A stretch of 64,000 nt of DNA from Comamonas suwonensis (GCF_012844455.2 NZ_JABBCQ020000013.1:1-64000); one strand, 5' to 3'. Shown: positions 1 through 7,485, counted from the first letter of the stretch. Program-made: numbers and translations. The notes: a model not told the origin generated them from the letters alone.

Positions 1-97
1 CGTCGTAGTCGATGCGATGGTCTGGGGTGGTCGGCAGCAAGGGCAGTTGCAACAGCAGGTCACGTGATGGCCGTGTGGTGATGGGTTCCGATGCCAT
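1..97 (-). CDS. partial hypothetical protein, N-terminus only
   Basis: The reading frame opens with ATG at 97 and runs off the left edge of the window (32 codons visible, start MASEPITTRPSRD). The ATG lies only 2 nt after the stop codon of the gene at 100-459, so the two are probably translationally coupled in one operon. Nothing in the visible N-terminus identifies a family. The context suggests cargo or maintenance functions of an integrative or conjugative element. Confidence 0.45.
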   Translation of the reverse strand, partial: MASEPITTRPSRDLLLQLPLLPTTPDHRIDYD

Positions 98-99
98 GG

Positions 100-459
100 T
101 CAGTAATCCTGTGGCCGCAAGATAGTTGTTACCGACCTGTCCCATTCCGTGATGATCCAAAGCCTGACGGGATGATCTTTGCTCCCGATGTTGAATGCGC
201 TTAGGACGCGCTCGCAGCCAAAGGCTGCCCGCCAATTCACGTTGCGATCTTCGGCGCACAGTTCCTGCCAGTCACCCGTTTGATGGCGATTCAGCAGTTG
301 CGGCACGGAGACGCCGTGTTTTTGAATCAGTGCCAGTGCCGCAGGGGTGGCAACGACATTACCCAGCGAAAACAAAGCTGGCGGTTCGTCGCAAATCTGG
401 TCGGGGCGAAGGTGGTCAAGCGTGGTGCCCGGCATCGGGGGTAGAGGTTCGGTCTTCAT
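100..459 (-). CDS. ICE/plasmid-associated conserved small protein
   Basis: This 119-aa soluble protein has a C-terminal half (about residues 60-117) of the type GDWQELCAEDR...RVLSAF...LWIITEWDRSVTTIL. From memory this is the pattern of a widespread plasmid-related protein family found on conjugative plasmids and integrative elements; its biochemical function is unknown. A Shine-Dalgarno AAGGAA precedes the ATG. The next gene starts 2 nt after its stop. Its presence is the main reason to read the left end as mobile-element DNA. Family assignment is by remembered motif only. Confidence 0.65.
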   Translation of the reverse strand: MKTEPLPPMPGTTLDHLRPDQICDEPPALFSLGNVVATPAALALIQKHGVSVPQLLNRHQTGDWQELCAEDRNVNWRAAFGCERVLSAFNIGSKDHPVRLWIITEWDRSVTTILRPQDY

Positions 460-510
460 GGCTGATTTCCTTGTTGGGGTTCAGCCGCATGAGCGCGACG
501 CCAGAAACGA

Positions 511-542
511 CAAAAGGCCACGACGTATGCCGTAGCCTTTTG
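511..542 (-). terminator. hairpin upstream of the 119-aa gene
   Basis: CAAAAGGC (511-518) pairs with GCCTTTTG (535-542), with an imperfect inner stem. On the minus strand the hairpin lies between the stop of the truncated frame at 571 and the start of the gene at 459, so it could end transcription of the former. There is no clear T-run beyond the TTTTG of the arm. Confidence 0.4.
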
Positions 543-570
543 GTTTGGATGAATTGAATGTGCCCGCGAC

Positions 571-687
571 TCACGCGGCGCGGCCTACCGCTGCCAGCGT
601 GGCTGGCGGTGCCGTGCCATCACTGTAGCCATCGGTAGCTTCGGTTGTCCAGTTCGATGAAACTTTGCGCGGGATGCAGGCAAATTT
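571..687 (-). pseudogene. C-terminal remnant of a truncated element gene
   Basis: An open frame of 38 codons with no start ends at TGA (571-573). Its last residues, DGTAPPATLAAVGRAA, look like a real GC-rich coding end in the style of the element genes to its left. Upstream of 687 the sequence turns AT-rich and non-homologous in style, and the frame hits TAA at 688-690. I read this as the 3' end of a gene whose 5' part was lost when the restriction-modification cargo arrived. The parent gene is not identified. Confidence 0.4.
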
Positions 688-737
688 TTACTTGGGGGAC
701 AACCCATTCGGTTGTTTTACTCCAGCACAACATATTG

Positions 738-2231
738 CTAGACGGTAAGTTCTGGGAATATGAACTTAATAAGGCCGTGATACCGAGAGTCCCCAACTGG
801 CGGCTTTATGCCTTGCTTGATGAGTGCCCGATGTTGGGCAACCTTCGCCTTCCATTTGCCTGACTGGTCATCCTCGCGGATGTCGTCTGCACGTTGAAAC
901 ACTCTGACACCTGTCCAGAAGTGTTCAAGGTATGGATTCATCTTTTCTCGGTCTCTGCCGGGAAGTACTATGTGAGCAACTTCGATCAAATTTTTGTAAG
1001 CCCACCCAAAGGGATACCCAAACTTCAATGAGAAAAGCGCATTGATAATTTTACTGGGCAACATTCCCGGGTGCTCTGGAATGAACTGTCCCAATTCATC
1101 CATTTCTGCCGCTAAATCTGTCCATTCATCTAAATCCAGAATGGAGTGACCAACCCAATTGCACCATTGATGATGAAAATTTGCGCGAACTTCTGAATAC
1201 CGTCGGTCTTGGCGAGCTTTGTATTCTGCAATCCGTTGTTGTTCTATTATGTAGAGTGAGGCTGCTTCCGCCCGCATGATTTTTTCGCGTTCGCCGTAAA
1301 AATCATAGAAATACGACTGTTGTTTTGCCTGGCTCAAGGTAAGCTGGTCGAACCCAATCAATTGCTGTTGCAGGTCTGACACTTCCTGTCCCGTCAGGGG
1401 TTCGCGCCATATGCACTTGAGTACAAACTGGCCCCTTTCGCCAGATGCACGCACGGTTTCAGCATTCACCAGAAATGCATTCTGATTATTGTTGTAGAAA
1501 ACGTCATCTTGCGTGAGCTTACGCATACCTTCATCGAAGTTTGCGAAAATCCAAAACAGCAGTGCGCCTTCTTGCTGATAGAACATTCGTCGTTCCGCAA
1601 TCACGTTCAGATACGTGGACGACAATTGCACTTCAAACGCAACAGGTAATCCTCGATACGTTGCACGAATATCGGGGCGACGATATTCAGAGGTCAACCT
1701 TCCCTTCCAGCGCCCCTCCACCACGACTTCGCTGAATTTGTTGTCAGCGACCAAACACTGGCGAATCCACTCCTTCATTTGCTTGTGCAACTGGCTCTCT
1801 TTTGCTCCGTTGTACCGAATCGCATCAATCTGTTCTTGCGACAATAGATTGCGCGTTTGAATCGGACAACCTTCATTTTCTGTCGAGTGTTTGAAGTAAA
1901 ACTTACGCTCAAAATGCATGCAATTCAGATAGAGGCCGACACCACATAACGGGCAGGTGTATTTCGGTGCACCTGATGCGACGCTCTCGTACAGTTCAGT
2001 TCGCAGGCGTATCGCTGCATCGTACTTAGAGCCAATAGCCTGGTTCGCAGATACAACTGAACCGTTCAGCATATCCATCACCACGGATATTTTTGGATCT
2101 TTGACCGCGTACGACACAGATAAACTTCTTGACTGTAATTCGGAGCTAGGCGACTTCAGCTTGTACGTCTCGTTGACCCAATACGCGACGGGAAGTTGTG
2201 CGGCTGCGCGTTGTCCTTGCCGGACGCTCAT
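738..2231 (-). CDS. CoiA/DUF6035-like predicted nuclease
   Basis: The 497-aa protein carries a CoiA-type zinc-ribbon-like segment at about residues 94-125 (CPLCG, then H-x-H-like and CP positions). A PD-(D/E)xK-type nuclease core follows at about residues 190-225: RRPDI, then FEVQLSS, where Q stands in the Lys position as in CoiA-like proteins. This layout matches the competence protein CoiA-like/DUF6035 group of predicted nucleases. The first 86 nt overlap the end of the methyltransferase gene, implying translational coupling; a start further downstream (for example at MDMLNGS) cannot be excluded. The gene is AT-rich like the rest of the restriction cargo. It could be a second nuclease or accessory factor of the system; its function is unproven. 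Confidence 0.7.
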   Translation of the reverse strand: MSVRQGQRAAAQLPVAYWVNETYKLKSPSSELQSRSLSVSYAVKDPKISVVMDMLNGSVVSANQAIGSKYDAAIRLRTELYESVASGAPKYTCPLCGVGLYLNCMHFERKFYFKHSTENEGCPIQTRNLLSQEQIDAIRYNGAKESQLHKQMKEWIRQCLVADNKFSEVVVEGRWKGRLTSEYRRPDIRATYRGLPVAFEVQLSSTYLNVIAERRMFYQQEGALLFWIFANFDEGMRKLTQDDVFYNNNQNAFLVNAETVRASGERGQFVLKCIWREPLTGQEVSDLQQQLIGFDQLTLSQAKQQSYFYDFYGEREKIMRAEAASLYIIEQQRIAEYKARQDRRYSEVRANFHHQWCNWVGHSILDLDEWTDLAAEMDELGQFIPEHPGMLPSKIINALFSLKFGYPFGWAYKNLIEVAHIVLPGRDREKMNPYLEHFWTGVRVFQRADDIREDDQSGKWKAKVAQHRALIKQGIKPPVGDSRYHGLIKFIFPELTV

Positions 2232-3432
2232 TCAGCGTTGACAGAATCTCATGGGCTAGTTTGCCCAGTGCGCAAGCCATTAGCGGCGGAACTGCATTAC
2301 CGATCTGTTTGAGTTGTTGCCACTCGCTACCAACAAAGATAAATCCATCATGAAAGGATTGAAGGCGAGCGGCCTCACGCACCGTAATCCAGCGATTCAG
2401 ATTGGGATGAATCCATTCACTCATATCTCGGTGCATTTGTGCCAAGATGGTATGCGATGGTTTGTCTGGGTGTAAGCGACGCCATTTTTCAGGTCGTTTG
2501 TTATCCCAAATTTCTTTTGGCAAACTATCTGCCTTCTTTCCTGGCTCCAGCAGTGATATCAGATGTGCACGTCGCTCCTGAATCTCCTTCGTGTGATGGT
2601 TGTGGAGTTGCATCGGATCGCGCCCCAAGCCACGTTTCCGTTTGTCGGCTTTGGAGTAGTGTGAACCGTCATAGTCGAGACGCATGTCCTTTTGAAATGC
2701 ATTGGGCTTGCGGGTCTTGGTGTATGGCATTACCTCCCCGCTATGTACGATTTCGCTAGGCAGGTCACCGAGTGCCTCGCCTACAGTTACTGCGCGATCT
2801 ACTCGCAGCCCCGCCAAAGTCGCATTGCAATATGCTTCCAAGTCAAATGGAAATTTATCTTCGTCGCGAGTTCCGATAAAGATTACCCGTTGCCGGGTTT
2901 GAGGCACGCCGTAATCGTCGGATGACACTCGCAGCATTATCGTATTGCTGTATCCAAGCTCAGCAAATTCTTCCAATATAAGTTTTTTGAATTGCCCCTT
3001 ATTCATCAACGCGAGATTTGGGACGTTTTCCATTAGGAAGACGCGTGGACGCAGGGTTTGTACAACTCTTGAATACTGCTTGTAGAGCTCATTTCGCTCG
3101 TCGTCAGGTCGCCTTGCGCCGATCTGACTAAACCCTTGACACGGTGGTCCGCCAAAAACGAGGTCAATCCTCTCAAGTTTGTACCGCTCAATGTGGTCGT
3201 TGTCGCGTTCAAGAAATCCATGGACATCTTGGTCGAAGAGGGGGGTCTTAGGGAAGTTGTGACGATAGGTTTGGCATGCAAACCTATCGAGTTCAACGGC
3301 AACTTTCACGTCAAAGCCCGACTGTTCGATCCCTTCGCAGAACCCCCCACACCCAGAGAAGAGCGAAACGGCTGTTGGGGCCGGGTTGCTAACCGGCGGA
3401 ATTTCGTGACTCATAAGCAGAGAGCTAGGCAT
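2146..3432 (-). CDS. DNA (cytosine-5-)-methyltransferase of a type II R-M system
   Basis: This 428-aa C5-MTase shows the ordered motifs: I (SLFSGCGGFCEGIE, near residue 25), IV with the catalytic PCQ (FGGPPCQGFSQ, near residue 97), VI (ENVPNL), VIII (QTRQRVIFIG), then a target-recognition region and motif X (QIGNAVPPLMA). It transfers methyl from S-adenosylmethionine to C5 of cytosine and should protect the host from the nuclease at 3747-4754. The ATG at 3432 is chosen because AAGAG precedes it at good spacing; an internal ATG at 3414 has no such site. It is transcribed divergently from the controller gene, with the C-box operator between them, the usual arrangement of PvuII-type systems. Confidence 0.93.
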   Translation of the reverse strand: MPSSLLMSHEIPPVSNPAPTAVSLFSGCGGFCEGIEQSGFDVKVAVELDRFACQTYRHNFPKTPLFDQDVHGFLERDNDHIERYKLERIDLVFGGPPCQGFSQIGARRPDDERNELYKQYSRVVQTLRPRVFLMENVPNLALMNKGQFKKLILEEFAELGYSNTIMLRVSSDDYGVPQTRQRVIFIGTRDEDKFPFDLEAYCNATLAGLRVDRAVTVGEALGDLPSEIVHSGEVMPYTKTRKPNAFQKDMRLDYDGSHYSKADKRKRGLGRDPMQLHNHHTKEIQERRAHLISLLEPGKKADSLPKEIWDNKRPEKWRRLHPDKPSHTILAQMHRDMSEWIHPNLNRWITVREAARLQSFHDGFIFVGSEWQQLKQIGNAVPPLMACALGKLAHEILSTLNERPARTTRSRTTSRRVLGQRDVQAEVA

Positions 3433-3455
3433 AAATTTGCTCTTAAAAATTCAAA

Positions 3456-3490
3456 ATGTGACTCATAGTCCGTGGGATGATAGTCTTCAT
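3456..3490. promoter_or_regulatory. C-box operator of the restriction system
   Basis: Two dyads lie in tandem: GACTCATAGTC (3460-3470) and GGATGATAGTC (3475-3485), joined by CGTG and flanked by ATGT and TTCAT. The layout and spacing match the remembered operator of controller proteins (GACT-ATAGTC-CGTG-GAT-ATAGTC). It sits between the divergent methyltransferase and controller genes, 18 nt before the controller start. A controller dimer pair would be expected to activate and later repress the C-R promoter here. Confidence 0.85.
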
Positions 3491-3507
3491 CTTTGTACAG
3501 TAGAGCT

Positions 3508-3747
3508 GTGAAATTATCCAGCTTTTTTGGTCTTGCGGTGCGACGACATCGCCAACTTCTTCGCCTGAGTCAAGAAGAGTTGGCCGCTCGTGCTGTGATT
3601 GATCGAACGTACATCAGTGGTGTTGAGCGTGGCGTGCGCAATCCGACCTTGGATGTCATGGAGCGCATCGCTGCCTCCCTTGGCGTCGGACTGGATGTCG
3701 TATTTGCAACTGCCCGAGAACTCAGTGCCGAAAGGGAGAACGAGTAG
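3508..3747 (+). CDS. C-type controller protein (XRE family HTH)
   Basis: The protein is 79 aa from the GTG start at 3508, typical of R-M controller proteins; an upstream in-frame TTG at 3493 would add five residues inside the promoter. The HTH is SQEELAARAVIDRTYISGVERG (helices 2-3), followed by RNPTLDVMERIAASLGV, very close in pattern to C.PvuII-class regulators. Its stop codon overlaps the GTG of the endonuclease gene (TAGTG). C and R would therefore be co-transcribed from the C-box promoter, delaying nuclease synthesis until methylation is established. Confidence 0.88.
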   Translation: MKLSSFFGLAVRRHRQLLRLSQEELAARAVIDRTYISGVERGVRNPTLDVMERIAASLGVGLDVVFATARELSAERENE

Positions 3748-4754
3748 TGCCTTATGACTTCCAGCATGCGGCTGTGTGCCCAACATGTCCTCACGGTGTC
3801 TGCTTTGAGGACCGTAGACAAAACCCCGTACCAGGGCGTGATACAAAATTCAGATTCCGGCAGCAAACGGCGATGCAATGCACATTCGGAGAATTTCTGC
3901 CGGGTGCGGAGAGTGATCCTGAGCCCAATCGATCCTTCGAGGAGTATCTAGGGACTTTCCGAAATAACGCGCTGGCCGCTGGGAATTTGCTTTTTGGTTC
4001 TGCGTTTGACGTTAAAAGTTCAGCAATTGCCAAGGTCGAGGGTGACGTTTTCGAGTTACTGGAGGCTGGTGCCTTCTGGAGTGCTGCATCCGCTTGGAAT
4101 AAATACATGGATAGCGGAGATTGGATCTCTACTGCCTTCACATGTCCGGCTGGTTCTGTGCCGACGCCAACCCGAAAGGTTGCAATCGTAAAGCTGCCTA
4201 GGGGATACGATGCAACCAAACTGTTTCGGCCAGAGGTAAGAGGTAGTATCCAGGCCCATGAACATGCGTTGAAGCTTCGTGGAATGGAGCTGGGCTTATC
4301 TTCGCCTGATATTGTCGGCGTGAGATTGCCTCACCCACTACCGGCAGAATTGCAAATATTTATGCAGCCAGTTGCCAGCCTCGGAGAGGCAGATCAACTG
4401 CTGCTGGAGGATGCCCACAAACTTTTGGAAGACAGGATCGAGGCAACCGGCTTTCTATTTGCGGTGGCAGTCAAGAGAACTACAAGAAGTGATCGGCTTT
4501 ATCAGCCTCTTTTTGAAGCCAACGTTCTCAAATATTTGATTGAGAATGTTCTGCGTGGAGCAGCCTTTCGCTTTTATGCCCATCTGAATTCCTTTGCTGG
4601 AGCGGATGTTGAAGGACACTACAGGGCTGCCTCGCTGATTTCGCTTATTAGAGGTGGTACCCCGACAAAAGCAGTTGATGTTCTGTATTTGGCTACGCAT
4701 CCACGTGCAAGTGCGCAGTCCATCTTGGATGATTTGCCATTGTTTCCCCTTTAG
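3747..4754 (+). CDS. SgrAI-like type II restriction endonuclease
   Basis: This 335-aa protein starts at GTG 3747. Its predicted active site is SSPDIVGV (Asp, about residue 187) and VAVK (Lys, about 242), followed 14 residues later by Glu in FEANVL. This is the D...K-x13-E order of the Cfr10I/NgoMIV group. The block KRTTRSDR corresponds to the R-S-D-R module that reads CCGG in that group. From memory, segments such as TFGE-LPG, AKVEGDVFE and RSDRLYQPLFEANV closely follow R.SgrAI in order and length (about 338 aa). I infer a nuclease with a CCGG core, possibly CRCCGGYG; specificity is not shown. It follows the controller gene and a divergent C5-MTase, as expected. Confidence 0.88.
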   Translation: MPYDFQHAAVCPTCPHGVCFEDRRQNPVPGRDTKFRFRQQTAMQCTFGEFLPGAESDPEPNRSFEEYLGTFRNNALAAGNLLFGSAFDVKSSAIAKVEGDVFELLEAGAFWSAASAWNKYMDSGDWISTAFTCPAGSVPTPTRKVAIVKLPRGYDATKLFRPEVRGSIQAHEHALKLRGMELGLSSPDIVGVRLPHPLPAELQIFMQPVASLGEADQLLLEDAHKLLEDRIEATGFLFAVAVKRTTRSDRLYQPLFEANVLKYLIENVLRGAAFRFYAHLNSFAGADVEGHYRAASLISLIRGGTPTKAVDVLYLATHPRASAQSILDDLPLFPL

Positions 4755-4763
4755 TCACTAAAG

Positions 4764-4785
4764 CGCGGTGATCCGCGAGATTTTT
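4764..4785 (+). terminator. Rho-independent terminator after the endonuclease gene
   Basis: The stem CGCGG-TGAT-CCGCG (4764-4777) is followed by AGATTTTT. It lies 10 nt after the endonuclease stop and closes the C-R transcription unit. Confidence 0.7.
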
Positions 4786-4851
4786 GGGGCAATATCTGCA
4801 CCTGATGTCAGTAAGCTCCTTCTTGTCGCTATTCATCTGGGCATGACTATC

Positions 4852-5649
4852 TCAGTGGGCAGTTGTCGCTATCTTCGGCCGCCCCATCACAATATTCCAA
4901 TCCATCCCCTGAGCATGGAACTTGGCACTGTCGATGTTGTACGCAACACCCTTGATCTCGCCTGTGGTGTCGTCAGCGTAGAAGCGGATCGTGCCGCGCC
5001 CAACACCTTTAAAGTTTGGGCTGGCGATGGTGCCGTTTTCCTTGCCGCGGGCTTCGTTCTCATCGCGTAGCCCTGCATCGCTGACATAGCGAGTGTCGTC
5101 CCGACTCTTGGCCTCCTGTGAGGTGTCGATGATACGCACCTCGTACTGAGTGCTGTTCCAGGCATAGGGCAAGCGGGATTTGACTTTGACCGGAGCTTCG
5201 TCCACGAACAGGATGTGCCCGGCGGCAGTGTGCCCCTTCGTGTTCACATACAGCCACGCCACCACGTCGCCCGGCTTCAAGTCCGTGACCTTGGTGATGC
5301 GCTCGAAGGCTTCACCCTTTTCGATGCTGGGGTGGTAGTCATAGATGCTGTGCCGGGTCTTGAACTTCATGGACTGCATTTGTTCCAGCACACCACTCTT
5401 GGTGCGCCGGAGCATGGATTCCACAAAGCCAGTGCAGTCGGTGTGAACAATGTAATCCGTTGCTCCTTTTTCACCGGGCATGCGCACCATCACCTGAGTA
5501 TTTGAGTACTCGTTGTTCTCCTGCTTGGTGTTGGTCACGAAATCACGGGCCAGCTGGAGGTGTTTGGGTACGCCTTGCGCCGTGGCAGTTCCTATCGACA
5601 GAGTCAGAATTGCTATCACCAAAGATGTGCGACCCGAAAACCGAGTCAT
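4852..5649 (-). CDS. exported NlpC/P60-like cysteine peptidase or amidase
   Basis: The 265-aa protein has a Sec signal peptide (about residues 1-24, hydrophobic LVIAILTLSIGTATA, then Q). The domain has a TDCTGFVESML motif near residue 70, where DC-x-G-F is the catalytic Cys context of NlpC/P60 hydrolases. A GHILFVDEA motif near residue 143 would supply the catalytic His. Such enzymes cut peptide bonds in peptidoglycan or similar amides in the periplasm. The start overlaps the stop of the gene at 5646-5936 by 4 nt (ATGA), so the two are coupled. It could be a toxin, a wall remodeller or a conjugation-related lysin. Membership of the fold is well supported; the role is not. Confidence 0.72.
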   Translation of the reverse strand: MTRFSGRTSLVIAILTLSIGTATAQGVPKHLQLARDFVTNTKQENNEYSNTQVMVRMPGEKGATDYIVHTDCTGFVESMLRRTKSGVLEQMQSMKFKTRHSIYDYHPSIEKGEAFERITKVTDLKPGDVVAWLYVNTKGHTAAGHILFVDEAPVKVKSRLPYAWNSTQYEVRIIDTSQEAKSRDDTRYVSDAGLRDENEARGKENGTIASPNFKGVGRGTIRFYADDTTGEIKGVAYNIDSAKFHAQGMDWNIVMGRPKIATTAH

Positions 5650-5936
5650 GGCTTGACCTTCACGGCTTTCTCCACCGACACCAGCTGTTCTTTGTCATCA
5701 TCGAACCGCCCCGTGACCGTGCATGCATCGTCCTCCTTACAGGCGGCAAAGAGCTTCTTTGCAATGGAAGACCTGGAGCCAAAGGAGTAGCACTTTTCGT
5801 TCTTGCCTGCACCGACATTCAGGCAACTGTCTGCCGTGCCGCCCTTGACCACGCCTGTCAGCGTTTGAACGGTAGGCGCCGATAACGCCGGAAGAGTGAC
5901 GACAGCCAAAGCAACTGTGGTGATGAATCGGTTCAT
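5646..5936 (-). CDS. small exported four-cysteine protein
   Basis: This is a 96-aa protein with a signal peptide (MNRFITTVALAVVTLPALSA). The mature part of about 76 aa has four cysteines, at about residues 38, 49, 66 and 72 (DSCLN, EKCYS, AACKE, DACTV), suggesting two disulfides in the periplasm. It is translationally coupled to the NlpC/P60-like gene downstream (ATGA overlap). Order, size and export are those expected of a periplasmic partner such as an inhibitor or immunity protein, but no family was recognised. Confidence 0.68.
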   Translation of the reverse strand: MNRFITTVALAVVTLPALSAPTVQTLTGVVKGGTADSCLNVGAGKNEKCYSFGSRSSIAKKLFAACKEDDACTVTGRFDDDKEQLVSVEKAVKVKP

Positions 5937-5988
5937 GGTTCTTTTCTTTCTGAGGTTAATAAAAATTTCACATTGCCGCGACAGCGGG

Positions 5989-6570
5989 CTACTCCATTTC
6001 GGCGGGCATCTTGGCGGCCGTACCGGACTTCAACAGGTAGATGCATTCATCCCGCAAACGCTTGTTGCTAAAGGTCAGCGTGTTGGAGCCAAACTCCCCG
6101 GCGATGTGCAGTTTGTTGCCGTCCTCGCGCGTCATCTGCGCGACCTGCGCCAGCGCCACCGTGGTCAAGGCAGGGTGGAGTGTCGGAAAAGTGAGCGTTC
6201 CAGCCTGGTAGTCCACCACCACGCCCAGCAAGCAAGCCGACTGGGCATTGAGTAACCGCTTTGTGACCAGCCACCCGGCGTAGGCAGCCACGGCAACAAC
6301 CGGCGCGTAGCCAGCGTGGCCCTTGAACGTCCACATGGCAAGGCTGTACACCCCGGCAAGCACCAGCAGGATGCCGAACGTCGCCACAATCAGGATGGGC
6401 GTATGCGCCATCAGATCATCAATGCGTTTGGCTTGCGGGTTCGCCAAGTACTGCTTCTTGAGCTTGCGGTACTGGAAGTACGACAGCAGCGCCGTCACCG
6501 CCAAGACGGGGAAGAACTGCGAAACCAGATTGTCATTGTTACGGGCTTCTTTTTCTGAACGCTTGGACAC
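5989..6570 (-). CDS. membrane protein of unknown function
   Basis: The protein is 193 aa from the GTG at 6570, which has an excellent AGGAGG 7 nt upstream; the further-upstream ATG at 6609 lacks one. It begins SKRSEKEARNNDN. Two or three hydrophobic segments follow (about FFPVLAVTALLSYF, ILIVATFGILLVLAGVYSLAM and APVVAVAAYAGWLV). The C-terminal soluble domain of about 90 residues ends in an acidic EME. It is the first gene of the three-gene operon that ends in the NlpC/P60-like enzyme, and it faces a controller-like regulator with a C-box operator between them. Family unknown. Confidence 0.65.
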   Translation of the reverse strand: MSKRSEKEARNNDNLVSQFFPVLAVTALLSYFQYRKLKKQYLANPQAKRIDDLMAHTPILIVATFGILLVLAGVYSLAMWTFKGHAGYAPVVAVAAYAGWLVTKRLLNAQSACLLGVVVDYQAGTLTFPTLHPALTTVALAQVAQMTREDGNKLHIAGEFGSNTLTFSNKRLRDECIYLLKSGTAAKMPAEME

Positions 6571-6645
6571 GAATGAACCTCCTCTGTGGGTGAATGAATC
6601 AAGAAACACTATCCGTTTGGTGAATGCGCAAGTTTGCCAGAAACA

Positions 6646-6671
6646 AACTGATAGTTTGTGGACTTATAGTG
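6646..6671. promoter_or_regulatory. second C-box-type operator
   Basis: AACTGATAGT (6646-6655), TTGTG and GACTTATAGTG (6661-6671) repeat the two-dyad C-box layout, with the same spacing as the operator at 3456-3490. It lies 23 nt upstream of the controller-like gene at 6695 and about 75 nt upstream of the divergent operon starting at 6570. The likely user is the HTH protein encoded just downstream. Confidence 0.72.
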
Positions 6672-6694
6672 GGTCGAAATCGAGACTTCAGGGC

Positions 6695-6985
6695 ATGTCT
6701 CGTGTTGTCGTCAACAGGCCCCAACCCCTCGAACCGCAGTTCGCCAAGGAACGCGACCGGGTGCAGGCTGCGTTTGGGAAGCGAGTACGGGAGTTCCGCA
6801 CTGAGCGGCAATTGACGCTGGAAATGCTGGCCGAGAAAGCTGACCTGCATGAAAACTACGTTGGTGCTGTGGAGCGCGGTGAGCGCAACTTGAGCCTGTA
6901 CAACGTCTGGCGGCTGGCTGGTGGGCTGGGGCTGCCAGTGGCTGATCTGGTACAGGATTTGCCTACGCGCAAGGGCAAACGTTAG
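6695..6985 (+). CDS. controller-like XRE regulator outside a restriction system
   Basis: The 96-aa protein starts at ATG 6695. A 25-aa N-terminal extension precedes an XRE HTH: KRVREFRTERQLTLEMLAEK, then DLHENYVGAVERGERN, then LSLYNVWRLAGGLG. ERGERNLSL-type helices are typical of R-M controller proteins. A C-box operator lies immediately upstream, implying autoregulation. No methyltransferase or nuclease gene is adjacent; the divergent target is a membrane/exported-protein operon. Its stop codon overlaps that of the convergent gene at 6982 by 3 nt. Confidence 0.8.
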   Translation: MSRVVVNRPQPLEPQFAKERDRVQAAFGKRVREFRTERQLTLEMLAEKADLHENYVGAVERGERNLSLYNVWRLAGGLGLPVADLVQDLPTRKGKR

Positions 6986-7482
6986 ACCACGCTGCTGACT
7001 TCGACTGGAGCGAGCAGGAGGCGGTTGCACTCGTCGACCTGCGAGAGACGGAAACACCGGCCAGTCGAAAAACGCAACTCCAACTGCCACTCAATGGTCT
7101 GACTGTCCCGGACTAATTGAGGCGGCTCCACCAGCACATCCCCTCGCATCGGCAGTTCCTGGTCGAAGTGATGTGACCAGTGTGCGCCTGCGGTGATGGG
7201 TAGCCAATCCTCCAGGTCGCAGACTTCGCATGCGCTGGCCCGGAACTGTAATGCCGCTTGCGCACCTCCGAAGCAACCGAAGACGCTGCCATGGGGATAC
7301 AGCAAGTAGCGCATGGGGCAATAGCACAGCAAAGCATGGCGCTCGCACTCCAGGGCAATGGCACCAAAGTGCGCGTGCCCCGACTGTTTCCGAATCAGCA
7401 GGTCGTTCGATGCGGGGTCACAGATGCGCAGCGCCTTAACCGTCTGGCCTTGCAGCGTGGGAAACAGGTAAGGCCCGCGCAT
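6982..7482 (-). CDS. hypothetical protein, 166 aa
   Basis: This soluble protein has no signal peptide and nine cysteines, including CYC (about 53-55) and CEVC (about 85-88). No recognisable family or catalytic motif is visible. The ATG lies 3 nt after the stop of the gene at 7486-7989, so the two form an operon. It converges on the controller-like gene with overlapping stop codons. It may be a metal- or redox-sensitive accessory protein, which is speculation from cysteine content only. Confidence 0.6.
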   Translation of the reverse strand: MRGPYLFPTLQGQTVKALRICDPASNDLLIRKQSGHAHFGAIALECERHALLCYCPMRYLLYPHGSVFGCFGGAQAALQFRASACEVCDLEDWLPITAGAHWSHHFDQELPMRGDVLVEPPQLVRDSQTIEWQLELRFSTGRCFRLSQVDECNRLLLAPVEVSSVV

Positions 7483-7485
7483 GGC

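Noticed and set aside
195-557. Plus-strand frame of 120 codons across the left accessory genes
   Set aside because: It lies antisense to the plasmid-type gene at 100-459 and is Arg-rich and low in structure, as expected of a shadow.
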